DNA of 16,835 bases from the NCBI GenBank assembly GCA_026770585.1, contig MU646595.1, positions 290,840 to 307,674 of the forward strand, in the 5' to 3' direction. Origin of the DNA: Baffinella frigidus (Eukaryota > Cryptophyceae > Cryptomonadales > Baffinellaceae). This document shows, in pieces, positions 1 to 16,284 of the stretch. Below the pieces are notes generated by a model. The model worked only from the letters and a program-made list of their open reading frames with translations, searched no databases and was not told the DNA's origin. Each line of letters begins with the position of its first letter. Positions within the stretch are counted from its first letter, which is position 1. Both the position numbers and the translations under genes were made by a program.

Positions 1-25
1 GGGGGGGGGGGGGGGGGGGGGGGGG
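1..25. repeat. poly-G run at window start
   Basis: Twenty-five consecutive G. It mirrors the poly-C run at the other end, so both strands of the window begin with G. It may be a real G:C tract where an assembly broke, or an artefact. Confidence 0.95.
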
Positions 26-403
26 CTGGAAGTCGGTGGGGAGGAGGAGAGGGGGGTTGTTGTTGTGTATCGAGGGAAGGGGTGAGCGAGGGTTGCAGGG
101 GTGGGTGCGGGCGTGGCTTCTCAGAAGCGAATAATACACTGTAATTGATAGAAGGACGAAATGATGTAAGGACCCACTCAATACCGGGGGGTTCAGCAGA
201 GAATCATGCACCGGGGCGTGAGCACTGCACCTTCCGTAGGCTAGAAATGTGTCACACGATAATTCATGCACACGAGATAGTTCATGTCCCAAGACGGGCG
301 CCATGCGTAGCAACGTCTCCAGTGCCAGACCGACCAAATCTCCGTGATGCACGTGTGAAGTTCGTAGACAGATATGCACAGGACATATAGATTTACTCAA
401 CGC
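26..403. other. no supportable gene
   Basis: G-rich sequence followed by about 280 bases of mixed composition. An 81-codon plus-strand ORF (145-390) has no recognisable motif and no supporting splice signals. It probably lies in the 3' flank of the minus-strand exon that ends at 404. Confidence 0.5.
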
Positions 404-684
404 TCAAGGAGGTGTCGTTTCCGCGATGGAGTCTTGGACGTCCAGCGGCAGGCTGTGATCAACGACAGTCCCGACAGGGTCGGGGGCAGTGGCGGCGGGA
501 GTGACATCTCCACTGCTCTCAGGGTGCGAGGTCGCCAGTACGTTTTTCGTGTCTTTGAAGCCCGGAGGCAGGCCTTGATCGACCAGAGGTTCGGAAGCAG
601 CGGCGGAAGGGTGCGAGATTGCCAGGACGTTTTTCGTGTGGCCGTTGATGTCTCGCGGCCAGCTGACTGTCTCGTGCTCCCAGC
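404..684 (-). CDS. possible 3'-terminal exon of an unidentified gene, Pro/Ser/Thr-rich with internal repeats
   Basis: On the minus strand a good acceptor (pyrimidine-rich stretch, then CAACGCAG) is followed by two bases completing a codon and 92 open codons, ending in TGA at 404-406. The peptide begins GWEHETVSWPRDINGH. It contains an internal repeat: TKNVLAISHP and TKNVLATSHP recur about 35 residues apart, and a third weaker unit (VVDHSLPLDVQD) resembles LVDQGLPPGFKD. The composition suggests a disordered tail. No family is recognised. The required entry phase (one base from the preceding exon) does not match the donor at 2349 of gene 2 directly. It therefore belongs to another gene, or to gene 2 through an exon I could not find. 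A degenerate copy of its acceptor and first codons lies just upstream at 753-776, as seen around firmer exons in this window. The repeated peptide could also be non-coding repeat DNA that happens to be open. Confidence 0.4.
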
Positions 685-752
685 CTGCGTTGAGAAGAGA
701 AGACATCACCGAACTGCGACGGGCTCTAGCTCTGTCTCAGTCCATTTGGGAT

Positions 753-776
753 GACCTCGTGATCCCAGCCTGCTTA
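753..776 (-). repeat. acceptor-edge copy of the 404-684 exon
   Basis: On the minus strand TAAGCAG followed by GCTGGGATCACGAGGTC repeats the acceptor and first codons of the exon starting at 684 (GCAG then GCTGGGAGCACGAGACAGTC). It lies upstream of that exon. Confidence 0.55.
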
Positions 777-784
777 GGGAAACA

Positions 785-1077
785 GGCTCTGGGTCGTTAA
801 ATTAATGGAGAACCACCACGCGGAAACGTCACCACACGGCAATGGGGTCGCGCGCAGCATCGGTCCTCGTGAAAATGCACGTACAGGGATTACGCCCGAA
901 CAAGTCCAACACACATTTTTTTCGTGTGCATGTCAGCCTACGACCACCCTAAGTGAGGTTTTTCCTTGTTGGCAAGAAACGAGTGATTTTAGAAGAAGGG
1001 GGGGGGGGGACGCGTGGCTGGAGAGGGGAGGGCGAGGAACGCGTGTCTACGGAGGAACGGGCAAGGGAGCCGTACCA
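785..1077. other. no gene seen
   Basis: Short overlapping ORFs in several frames, none with a recognisable protein pattern. It includes a run of G at about 1000-1009. Confidence 0.5.
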
Positions 1078-1190
1078 GGGTTCAGGGTTCTGGGTTCAGG
1101 ATTTTGAGTTCCTGGTTCCGGGTTCAGGGTGCAGGGTTGTGGATTCTGGGTTCTGGGTTCTGGGTTCTGGGTTCTGGGTTCAGAGTTCAA
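1078..1190 (+). repeat. GGGTTCN heptamer minisatellite
   Basis: About sixteen head-to-tail 7-bp units of the form GGGTTCT, GGGTTCA or GGGTTCC. It is a degenerate relative of the TTTAGGG-like arrays found in the introns of gene 1, in the same strand orientation. Confidence 0.85.
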
Positions 1191-1244
1191 GTTTTACGTG
1201 TGTATGGAGAGGAGAGGTGGAGGGAGGCGTACCTGCGGTGCGCG

Positions 1245-1925
1245 CAACCTCCCCAATCGCCGCAAACAGCAGATAGCTGCGCCCCACCCATCTTTGCGTC
1301 AGACCACCGCACTTCCAGCCAAAAAGGGGGCCAGCCATGCATGCCGTCAAAGCGCAGGTAGCTGCACCGCAACCATCCTTGCGTCAGCCCACCACAGGTG
1401 TGTGAATTAGCGTCACACCCATCTGTGTGCCAAACCTCCACACTTCCGGTATAAGGGTGCCCCCCTCATCCACCTCACCTCCCGGATAAGGCCGCAAACA
1501 GCAAGTAGCTACGCCCCACCCATCCGGTTTAGGAGGTTACGTCAAACCACCACCCTTCCAGTATCCCTTAAGTGGCGAGAAGGCTCATACGCCCTACCTT
1601 AACGCCCTGGGACATGCCTAGGACTCTTTGGGGTCAATGTTGACCCCATGGTCACTGAAGGGATAATGGGTGCCGCCATGTATGCCGTCAAACCGCAGGT
1701 AGCTGTACCGCACCCATCCGTGTGACAGCCCACCACACTTCCCGGATAAGGGAGCCCCCCTTGTCCACCACAATTCCAGTGTAAGTGGAACAGCAGGTAG
1801 CTGCGCCACACCCTTCATTGCGTCACACCACAACACTCCCCGGATAAGGAGGACAACCATCCGTGCGTCAAACCTCCCTACTTTCCGGATAAGGGGAACA
1901 GCCATGCATTCCGTCAAACTACAAT
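1245..1925. repeat. degenerate satellite array, unit about 80 bp
   Basis: Recurring modules are GCAGGTAGCTGC, CACCCATCCNTGCGTCA, CCACCACACTTCC, GGATAAGGG and CAGCCATGCATGCCGTCAAA. They appear in the same order several times, with internal deletions and substitutions. The long ORFs here in both strands reflect the repeats rather than genes. A short inverted-repeat element (1561-1664) is inserted in the array. Confidence 0.75.
1561..1664. mobile_element. MITE-like element with TATCCCTTAAGTG terminal repeats
   Basis: The left end TATCCCTTAAGTG and right end CACTGAAGGGATA are inverted copies matching at 12 of 13 bases. The outer TA on each side is compatible with a TA target duplication, as produced by Tc1/mariner-type transposition. 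The interior shares GGGCGTATGAGCC...CTCGCCACTTA with an opposite-orientation copy near 6630-6730. It interrupts the satellite array. It has no coding capacity. Confidence 0.55.
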
Positions 1926-2008
1926 TCTTCAAATATGTATGCGCTTGGCGTCACGTGTAAAACATGTCTGCGTCGGAATCCTGGAAAGAAAAAAAGGATG
2001 GACCGTGG

Positions 2009-2086
<78 letters not shown>

Positions 2087-2087
2087 G
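2009..2087. repeat. (CT)n / (CG)n microsatellite
   Basis: Nearly pure CT dinucleotides interrupted by a CG block at about 2027-2039. The Leu-Ser and Arg-Glu ORFs across it are artefacts of the repeat. Confidence 0.95.
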
Positions 2088-2141
2088 TGGAAGCCAGGCT
2101 CGTCCCTGCAAACCTCTGCCTCTTGGACACCACCAGCCTTG

Positions 2142-2208
2142 CTAGCTGGAGCAAATCGCCTTTCTCGAGACCCTTGATTCGAACCACAGCTCGCCGGATT
2201 CCGGTGAT
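2142..2208 (-). CDS. gene 2 candidate last exon
   Basis: An in-phase continuation: GCTGGAG|ATCACC, one base plus 21 codons (SPESGELWFESR...) and a TAG stop. The acceptor is preceded by a pyrimidine-rich stretch. No homology is recognised and a second frame is also open here, so this is only a candidate. Confidence 0.25.
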
Positions 2209-5200
2209 CTCCAGCACAAATCAAGGGATCGGGAAAAGGAGATCTGCTCTCCTTCTGGAGGCTGGTGGCATGTCTGAGAAATGAATTTATTAAAATGATG
2301 AAGAGGAAACGGCACCTCTTTCGGGGGATGAACTAGGAGAAGGCGAACCTGTTATCGAGCACGAGAACGACCGCGCGCTGAGGCAGCACGCCTAGCAGAC
2401 CTTGTAGCACCGCGAACCCCCCCTCCTGCCAGCGCCCATTGTTGAGTCTTGGAGCCGCAACTCTGCAAGGTCCCACCACGTTTTTCTGGATTTCCTCGGG
2501 TCCATCGATTCGGGAGGAGAGGCTGGACGTGTCAAGGTGCGTGCATCTAGTGGTCCAACGGCGTGTCTGCATGAGATTGCATGGGCCAACTATTTTGATT
2601 CGAAACATTGGGTTTTATTGAAGATTACTACACATTTTCTTTAAAATTACTATCACAGATCGTTCTGTGTAGTAAATTTTGGTACCGATTTTTTTTAAAT
2701 TGAAACAGTCTGCCTTTGAATTGTGGTTCTTCTTGGTACACATCAAGCCTGGTTCAGTGACCGTCGTCGTACAAAACCTTGTATGCATATACAGAAGAAG
2801 AAGAAAAAAGGTCGTTCGCCTGGAGAGGCGAACGGTCAATAGGAGGTTGGATATGATAAAGTAGGTAAGGCATAGTACATTTACTTAGGCTGCCCAATTA
2901 AATAAAAACGCTATTCAGTGATCTTCCGAAATGAAACCTGGAGAGCCTTGGCGGTCTCGACGAGCACGAACGAACGAGAAGACCCCACCACGTTTCATGG
3001 TCCTCTGCTCCACCCACCCGGGACGAGCGGCATCCCGGACATAGACTTTTGGATCACCCATCTCCTGGCTTGAGATTAATAATCAAGAGGAAAAAAATGA
3101 AGAATATAAAGAACAAGAAGAAGGAGAAGAAGAGGGTGAAGAAGAAGAAGGAGAGACGCTCGCCTGTGAATAGTAAATTTAATTAGGTCTCCTAATCAAA
3201 TAAAAACGTGATTCAGTGATCCTCCGAGATGAAACCTGGAGAGCCTTGGCGTTCTCAACGAGCACGAACGAGAAGACCACAAGGTCCAGCCCCGCCGCTG
3301 CCTCCCGCAGCGCCCGGTTCGCCGCGACATCCAACCCCACTGCGAAGATCACGAACTCAGGCTTACGGCCACCACTTAGCAACCACCGTTGCCCGCCCCC
3401 CTCCGGATTTCCAGGGGTGATTCGCTGATTTTTGCGTGTTTCCCGGGAGAGAATCGACTTTGGGCCGATCCGCGAAGTCACCGGTGCCTGCTAAGTGGGA
3501 AAGACGCTGCCCCTGAGCCAAATGTTGGTCCAAAGACCAGCGACGTTTCAGGTGCAACTCTGCTTCAAATCGAGGGTCACCAACACGCCTGGGCCAGTCA
3601 ACCCCCCGCGGCATTACTCTGAAACGGCCTGCTTCTCCCCGAGAATTCTGCCATGATCCGAAATAAGCAGTATCGCCTGCCGGGCACAGATCAGAAGCGG
3701 GCGCTCCACAGTTTTTTCGTTTCTTTCAAAACCCACAACAGGGCGTGTGCGTGGTTGGACCTGTGAAACGCTAAACCTTGGACCTCAACCTGAAACCCTA
3801 AACCCTACGCTAATCCGGGGACATGATTACCTTCAAATAATATTGACCCCTATTTGTTCATTAGAGTTAGACGAAGGTCAATGAGGGCCCTAAGTAAATT
3901 TAATTACGGCCATAATCCGTTTTTTATGCCATTTTCTTTCAAATTAAACATGTTTCCGGATGAACGTGCGTACATACGTCACAACCGGGGGTGTGCGAGA
4001 TATACCTGTGACGTCGCACGTGCCGAAGGAGACAGAGTCCGCGCTATTCGGCGCGAGGCCCGCCTGCCAGACTCTAGGCGTTAGGGTTTGGTATGCCGTA
4101 GGTCCTTACGTTTACGTGCTCCCAAAATTAATGGGGTAATGGACTAAAAATTAATGGGGCAATGGACTAAAAAGGTCTACGGGATTGCCTAGGACCTGCT
4201 ATTGTAGGCCAAACTCCTAGATGTTTTTGGTCATAGGAGCCCTACGGCCTACGGTAGGCAATACCGTAAGCCGTTTTTAGTTTGGTAGCCTATGAACAAA
4301 ACCGGCAACCACGTTGGCTCTGCGGAAGAAACCGTGGCCCCGCGCCACCATGCGCCTTCAGGATCGGGCATTGCACCTCACTCGTCCGGGGGCGGGTTGG
4401 AACTCGCTCGCAGCGGTTGAGAGAGAGCAGCCTCTGGAAAGACACGCGCGATCCACCAGCCCTGCACCTTCAAGCATTTTGCTCTTCGATAAACACCAGA
4501 TACAAATCCACGAGATCTAACCGATGATAAAAAAATCACTGGGAGGGCTGGAGGATGTGATGGAAGGTGGGGTGGCGGGAGGGAGCCGGACGCTACCTTG
4601 GTCAACGCGCCTTCGATCCGCAGCACCCCCTCACCCCACCTGCAATGGAACCCTCCTCGAAATCAGCCAGCGTTCTCGCGCCACCGCAGGACAGCACGCG
4701 CCCGTGACCCCCCCCCCTCCTCGCGAGTTCTCTCTCTCTCTCTCTCTCTCTCGCTCTCTCTCTCGCTCTCTCTCTCTCAGGATACCCCAGCCTGCGTCGG
4801 GGAAACGGGGGAGGCGTGCACCCAGGTTCGAAGTCCCACACGCCGCAGTTGATGCCGCAAGATCCTGCGAGGAAGTCTCGGGAGGAGAGGAGGCCCACCG
4901 CGTCGCTGCCTGGGCCCCCGCCGATGGACGCGGCGTTGAACGCCCCCCCGCGCTGCGCGTGCCGTGGGGCGTTACGTTTTTTCTGTTCTGGGATGGGTGG
5001 AAACGGAGTTGGCTCTGTGAATGAAAGCGGCTGACGCAAGGCAAGGGTAGTTCCTTTTTTCCATCACCCAGTTTTCCCATGCTGGATGGAGGCGAGAGCA
5101 TGGGGCTCGGACCTCTTTCTGCGAGAGTTTTGCGGCTACGCGGGCGAGGAGGGGGTGCATCAGCACGATCCCGATCTGCTCACGTTGCATACGGACGCAC

Positions 5201-5685
5201 CAACCGTTAGTGAACAACTTACTCACCAGGCAGAAAACAATCCATACACGAACAGAACGCGGCAGCGGTTCACAACCTGCGCAGAACGGTGCTTCATCCT
5301 GCGTCTCGTGTACCCCGACCTCGCCCCCGCATCCGCGAACGATGGCGCCTCGCCCTCCGCAACGGAGCTGCTCAGCCGCTTCAACAGGACCTTGCTGCTC
5401 TTCTGGTCCACCTGCGCGGGTGTGTCCTCCGTGAGCGGCTCGATTGCATCTTCCCCACACACAACGACCAAACAGCATCGCGCCGGGAGAGGTCGGCAAA
5501 GGGGCACTGGCTGTGGGGTCTACCGGCGTCATTGCCTCAAGCAGCTGCGGCAGGAACTTTCCGACGAGCTGGTCGTGCCGCTTGAGAAACGTCAGCACCC
5601 TCTTCCTCGCTACTCCGAGCCCCCCACCAGCTTCGCCCGGATCTCTGTCGGCTGCCGCCTGTGTGTAGCTGGTTTCGTCTGCCAT
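2142..5685 (-). CDS. SAM-dependent methyltransferase-like protein, multi-exon
   Basis: A gene assembled by hand from minus-strand exons that join in phase: 5524-5685, 5277-5411, 5113-5175, 4822-4952, 4597-4639, 3236-3361, 2349-2425 and, less surely, 2142-2208. The start is the ATG at 5683-5685 (MADETSY). The model encodes 267 residues. Residues 100-120 are a short helical segment (IGIVLMHPLLARVAAKL). Residues 121 onward carry FNAASIGGGPGSD, which resembles the glycine-rich motif I that binds S-adenosylmethionine in class I methyltransferases. This is followed by VWDFEP-GW (an acidic motif-II-like strand), FVIFAVGLDVAANRAL, LDLVVFSFVLVEN (a motif-IV/post-IV-like strand) and ALVVLVLDN-type hydrophobic sequence written here as RAVVLVLDN (motif-VI-like strand). 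The spacing and strand order fit a Rossmann-fold methyltransferase. The substrate is unknown. All introns are GT-AG; the first is only 112 bases. Other glycine-rich nucleotide-binding families are possible, and the C-terminus is uncertain. Confidence 0.55.
2349..2425 (-). CDS. gene 2 exon 7
   Basis: 25 codons plus two bases from TGGCAG|GAGGGG to AACAG|GTTCGC. It encodes EGGFAVLQGLLGVLPQ and RAVVLVLDN, compatible with a helix followed by a late beta strand of the methyltransferase fold. Confidence 0.5.
2426..2875. other. gene 2 intron sequence, no other gene seen
   Basis: AT-rich in 2620-2720. It contains a purine GAAGAAGAAG tract near 2793-2810 and an 8-bp perfect hairpin (GTTCGCCT-GGAG-AGGCGAAC, 2814-2833). 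Confidence 0.4.
2876..2981 (-). repeat. donor-edge copy of gene 2 exon 6
   Basis: Repeats the last ~45 bases of exon 6 (translating VLVETAKALQ instead of VLVENAKALQ), its GT donor, and about 58 bases of following intron (AATTAAATAAAAACG...ATTCAGTGAT). It lies downstream of the intact exon on the sense strand. Confidence 0.75.
3042..3153 (+). repeat. interspersed element with CTTGAGANTAATAA and GAA-rich tail
   Basis: TTGGATCACCCATCTCCTGGCTTGAGATTAATAA is followed by a long A/G-rich tail with GAAGAAGAAG. Related copies occur at 7831-7910, 10870-10906, 15141-15168 and 15620-15712. This may be the 3' end of a short retroelement with a GAA-type tail. Confidence 0.5.
3236..3361 (-). CDS. gene 2 exon 6, FSFVLVEN segment
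   Basis: 42 codons from GTAAG|CCTGAG to CTCCAG|GTTTCA, phase 0. An in-phase acceptor two codons further in (CTGAG|TTCGTG, exon edge 3355) is an alternative. It encodes FVIFAVGLDVAANRAL and LDLVVFSFVLVENAKALQ, two hydrophobic strands expected after motif I in a Rossmann methyltransferase. The 3' part and following intron are repeated downstream at 2876-2981. Confidence 0.55.
3430..4077. other. gene 2 intron sequence, nothing else supported
   Basis: It includes a short CCCTAAA-like patch (about 3785-3805), opposite in orientation to most telomere-like tracts in the window. A 76-codon plus-strand ORF (3854-4084) has no recognisable family. Confidence 0.4.
4124..4170. repeat. tandem direct repeat
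   Basis: AAAATTAATGGGGNAATGGACTAA occurs twice in tandem. Palindromic fragments such as CCTACGGCCTACGGTAGG follow at about 4240-4275 and resemble motifs near 11225-11290. Confidence 0.7.
4597..4639 (-). CDS. gene 2 exon 5
   Basis: 43 bases from ATTGCAG|GTGGGG to ACCAAG|GTAGCG. Its first base completes the glycine codon split with exon 4, giving FEP-GW-GEGVLRIEGALTK. The tiny size lowers confidence, but the phase fits exactly. Confidence 0.45.
4730..4779. repeat. (CT)n microsatellite in a gene 2 intron
   Basis: About 50 bases of CT with three single-base interruptions (CG), inside the intron between exons 4 and 5. The sense strand is purine-rich (GA)n here. Confidence 0.95.
4822..4952 (-). 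CDS. gene 2 exon 4, motif I
   Basis: 43 codons plus two bases, from GCGCAG|CGCGGG to CCTGG|GTGCAC. It carries FNAASIGGGPGSDAVGLL and then GVWDFEP. GGGPGSD is the strongest functional motif of gene 2. Confidence 0.6.
5113..5175 (-). CDS. gene 2 exon 3
   Basis: 21 codons between GAGCAG|ATCGGG and AAAGAG|GTCCGA, phase 0. It encodes a hydrophobic helix (IGIVLMHPLLARVAAKL). The exon is short, so it rests on phase consistency and its position just before the motif I exon. Confidence 0.4.
5277..5411 (-). CDS. gene 2 exon 2
   Basis: 45 codons between CGCGCAG|GTGGAC and GCGCAG|GTTGTG, phase 0 on both sides. It begins VDQKSSKVLLKRL and ends basic (YTRRRMKHRSAQ). Reading through the preceding 112-base intron is also open in another frame, so retention of that sequence cannot be excluded. 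Confidence 0.45.
5524..5685 (-). CDS. gene 2 exon 1 (start)
   Basis: 54 codons from ATG (context CAGATGG) to a donor CCG|GTAGAC, phase 0. The N-terminal 25 residues are Ala/Gly/Asp-rich and look disordered. Residues 26-54 (ARKRVLTFLKRHDQLVGKFL...) look helical and amphipathic. Reading also stays open upstream of the ATG to 5760, but that stretch is a perfect inverted repeat and is unlikely to be coding. Confidence 0.5.
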
Positions 5686-5720
5686 CTGTAAACGCCTGGA
5701 ACCCCCCCCGCGGATCCCTG

Positions 5721-5772
5721 AACGACGGTCGTTTGACCAGTAAACTGCCATACTGGTCAAACGACCGTCGTT
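5721..5772. repeat. 22-bp perfect inverted repeat, 8-base loop
   Basis: The left arm (5721-5742, starting AACGACGGTCGTTTGACC) and right arm (5751-5772) are exact reverse complements around the loop AACTGCCA. Each arm contains its own smaller palindrome, AACGACGGTCGTT. It lies 36 bases upstream of the gene 2 ATG. It could be a transcribed 5'UTR hairpin, a dimeric protein-binding site, or a small transposon remnant. Confidence 0.95.
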
Positions 5773-6575
5773 TCCATCAAATTGACACAGCTCTTCCCAC
5801 TCGACGTTTCGACGTAAAGGTCATCGTCCACATCTACGAGCGCGATCGACACGGACGCTCTTCCCCGGGCTGGATTGGCCACCAGGTGATCACGACCCCA
5901 CCCCGCAGGAATGTAATATTCGTGGGTAGTCTTGTGAAACGCGCTGGCTCCCACGCCCTGGCGCGACGATGCTGCCAGGCGATTGCGGATGCCGCGCCGC
6001 CAGCCTCAGCCGGGTTATCTACGCACACCTTGATCTGCTCGTCCAATTCTAGAAAGGTTCATGGCCAAATTCTACAGATGCTTCTCTGACGTTTCACGTC
6101 AACGACAGCAGGAAGGCATCCAGATTTGAGCGCATGGAGGACCCTTACGCCCCATTCAGCTCTCTCCGCTCTCTGGCATTCAGCGCTCTCCGCTCTCTGG
6201 TGATCAAGGCAGAGGCAGAGGCAGTGCGCAACGCCGAGGCAGTGCGCAAAGCCGAGGCAGCGCACAGGGCCAAGTGCGTGGCGTTCGGAATGGGGTAGCA
6301 CGAGCGGCTGGGGGCGGGGTCGCGGGTGCGAGGGCTTGAGGAGGGGGTGGTGCGGATGATCCTGGAGCAAGTGTGAAGGTCGCCGAGCGCCACGAGACCA
6401 CTGAGGAGGGTTGCCATGTGGCGACGATCTTTCCCCGGTCTGGTCGGTAGGCTTTTACGCCCTCATCAAATACATCATATGTCCTCTCTTTGAATAAACA
6501 CTTTACAAACCCACAGAAATCCGTCCACCTTTCATTTGTACTAAATGTAACTTCACTATTCCAGCGCGACATGTC
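5757..6575 (-). pseudogene. degraded protein-like segments, family unknown
   Basis: On the minus strand three protein-like stretches occur in different frames. One near 6430-6572 includes NERWTDFCGFVKCLFKE and YDVFDEGVKAYRPDRG. One near 5950-6050 includes LDEQIKVCVDNPAEAGG. One near 5760-5954 includes EYYIPAGWGRDHL and SIALVDVDDDLY. The frame changes and the low-complexity Pro/Ala section between them suggest a broken gene or an inserted, decayed element. They could also be exons of an intact gene whose splice sites I did not find. No family is recognised. Confidence 0.3.
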
Positions 6576-6629
6576 CGAATGTACGAAACTGTTATCGTCG
6601 CTCCAAGCACTTTCTCGTTTATGTTGCCA

Positions 6630-6729
6630 TCCCCCCCCTCAAGTGGCGAGGGGGTCAAAATTGACCACCAGGCAGGTCCTAGGGCCCTACCGTAGGGCGT
6701 ATGAGCCTACTCGCCACTTAGGGGATACA
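6630..6729. mobile_element. MITE-like element, second copy of the AAGTGGCGAG family
   Basis: TCAAGTGGCGAG on the left and CTCGCCACTTA on the right are inverted repeats. The interior GGTCAAAATTGACC and GTAGGGCGTATGAGCC match the element at 1561-1664 in opposite orientation. The left end is altered by a C run. Confidence 0.55.
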
Positions 6730-6793
6730 GACCGTGTAGTGCGGAAGACCTCTTTCAAGGCCCTAGGTAAGGTAATGACGACCCTTTTTGTAC

Positions 6794-6915
6794 TACAGGG
6801 GTACCTCGCTCACAAGAAACTGCCCCCCCCCATAGGACCACCATAGGGCCCTCGGCATAGCCCTACTGTAGGGTCCTAGGGGGAGGCGCTTTCTGATGAG
6901 CGAGAAACCCCTGTA
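6794..6915. mobile_element. foldback MITE, copy 1 of 3
   Basis: The ends TACAGGGGT...CTCGCTC and GAGCGAG...CCCCTGTA are inverted repeats extending about 40 bases, through AGAAA...GCGCC and CCCCTAGGACC. No coding capacity. The terminal TA is compatible with a TA target duplication. Confidence 0.7.
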
Positions 6916-6977
6916 ACGGCCCTGTCTCACCCTCCATGCATCCTATTCTCTTCGTCTCGGGCTTCCTGCAGGGACCA

Positions 6978-7097
6978 TACAGGGATACCTCGCTCATAAG
7001 AAAGCGCCTCCTCTTAGGACCCAACATCAGGTCTATGCCTAGTGCCTTACGGTGGTCCTAGGAGGGGCGCGCTTTCTTACGAGCGAGACACCCTTGA
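6978..7097. mobile_element. foldback MITE, copy 2 of 3
   Basis: TACAGGGATACCTCGCTCAT at the left and the inverted GAGCGAGACACCCTTGA at the right, with the arms extending through AAGAAAGCGCC and CCTAGGA. The right terminus has diverged (TTGA instead of TGTA). Confidence 0.7.
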
Positions 7098-7217
7098 CAT
7101 CTCACACACATCAGCAGAGGAACACTCACCAACCCACCTCACCGCGTTCTTCTCCTTGTTTGAGATCCGCCTGCACTGTACACCTACTTATTCATCTCCC
7201 CCACCTCGCGCACCTCT

Positions 7218-7319
7218 TACAGAGGTAGCGCCCCCCCTCAGGACCATACATCAGGCCTATGCCTAAAGGGCCCTGTGATAGTCCTAGGGGGGGGGGGGCG
7301 CTTTCGTAGTACCCTTGTA
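7218..7319. mobile_element. foldback MITE, copy 3 of 3, left arm shortened
   Basis: Starts TACAGAGGTAGCGCCCCCC and ends GGGGGCGCTTTCGTAGTACCCTTGTA. The CTCGCTCATAAGAAA portion of the left arm is missing. The central AGGACCATACATCAGGCCTATGCC resembles copy 2. Confidence 0.65.
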
Positions 7320-7369
7320 CCCCCCCCCCCACATCCGCCGCTGAAACCATGCAGCGCAGCGATCTACAA

Positions 7370-16191
<8,822 letters not shown>

Positions 16192-16284
16192 CTGTATCTT
16201 GGGATGTTGTTGGATTCGATATCGGAAGATGGAGGCGGGTGGAGTAGGTAGGGCCATCCGAGATATGCCAGACCTGCCAGAGAC

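Noticed and set aside
953-1361. Plus-strand ORFs with GFWVLGS repeats
   Set aside because: Translation of the GGGTTCN minisatellite and the satellite array.
1929-2284. Leu-Ser and Arg-Glu repeat ORFs
   Set aside because: Translation of the (CT)n microsatellite.
3854-4084. 76-codon plus-strand ORF
   Set aside because: No family, no supporting splice or promoter signal, and it lies in a gene 2 intron.
5086-5691. 201-codon plus-strand ORF
   Set aside because: It lies exactly opposite gene 2 exons 1-3 on the minus strand, which join in phase with sensible splice sites. The plus-strand peptide has no recognisable pattern.
6134-6298. 54-codon plus-strand ORF rich in AEAVR repeats
   Set aside because: A short low-complexity repeat; an internal duplication of GGCATTCAGC and GCAGAGGCAGTGCGC explains it.
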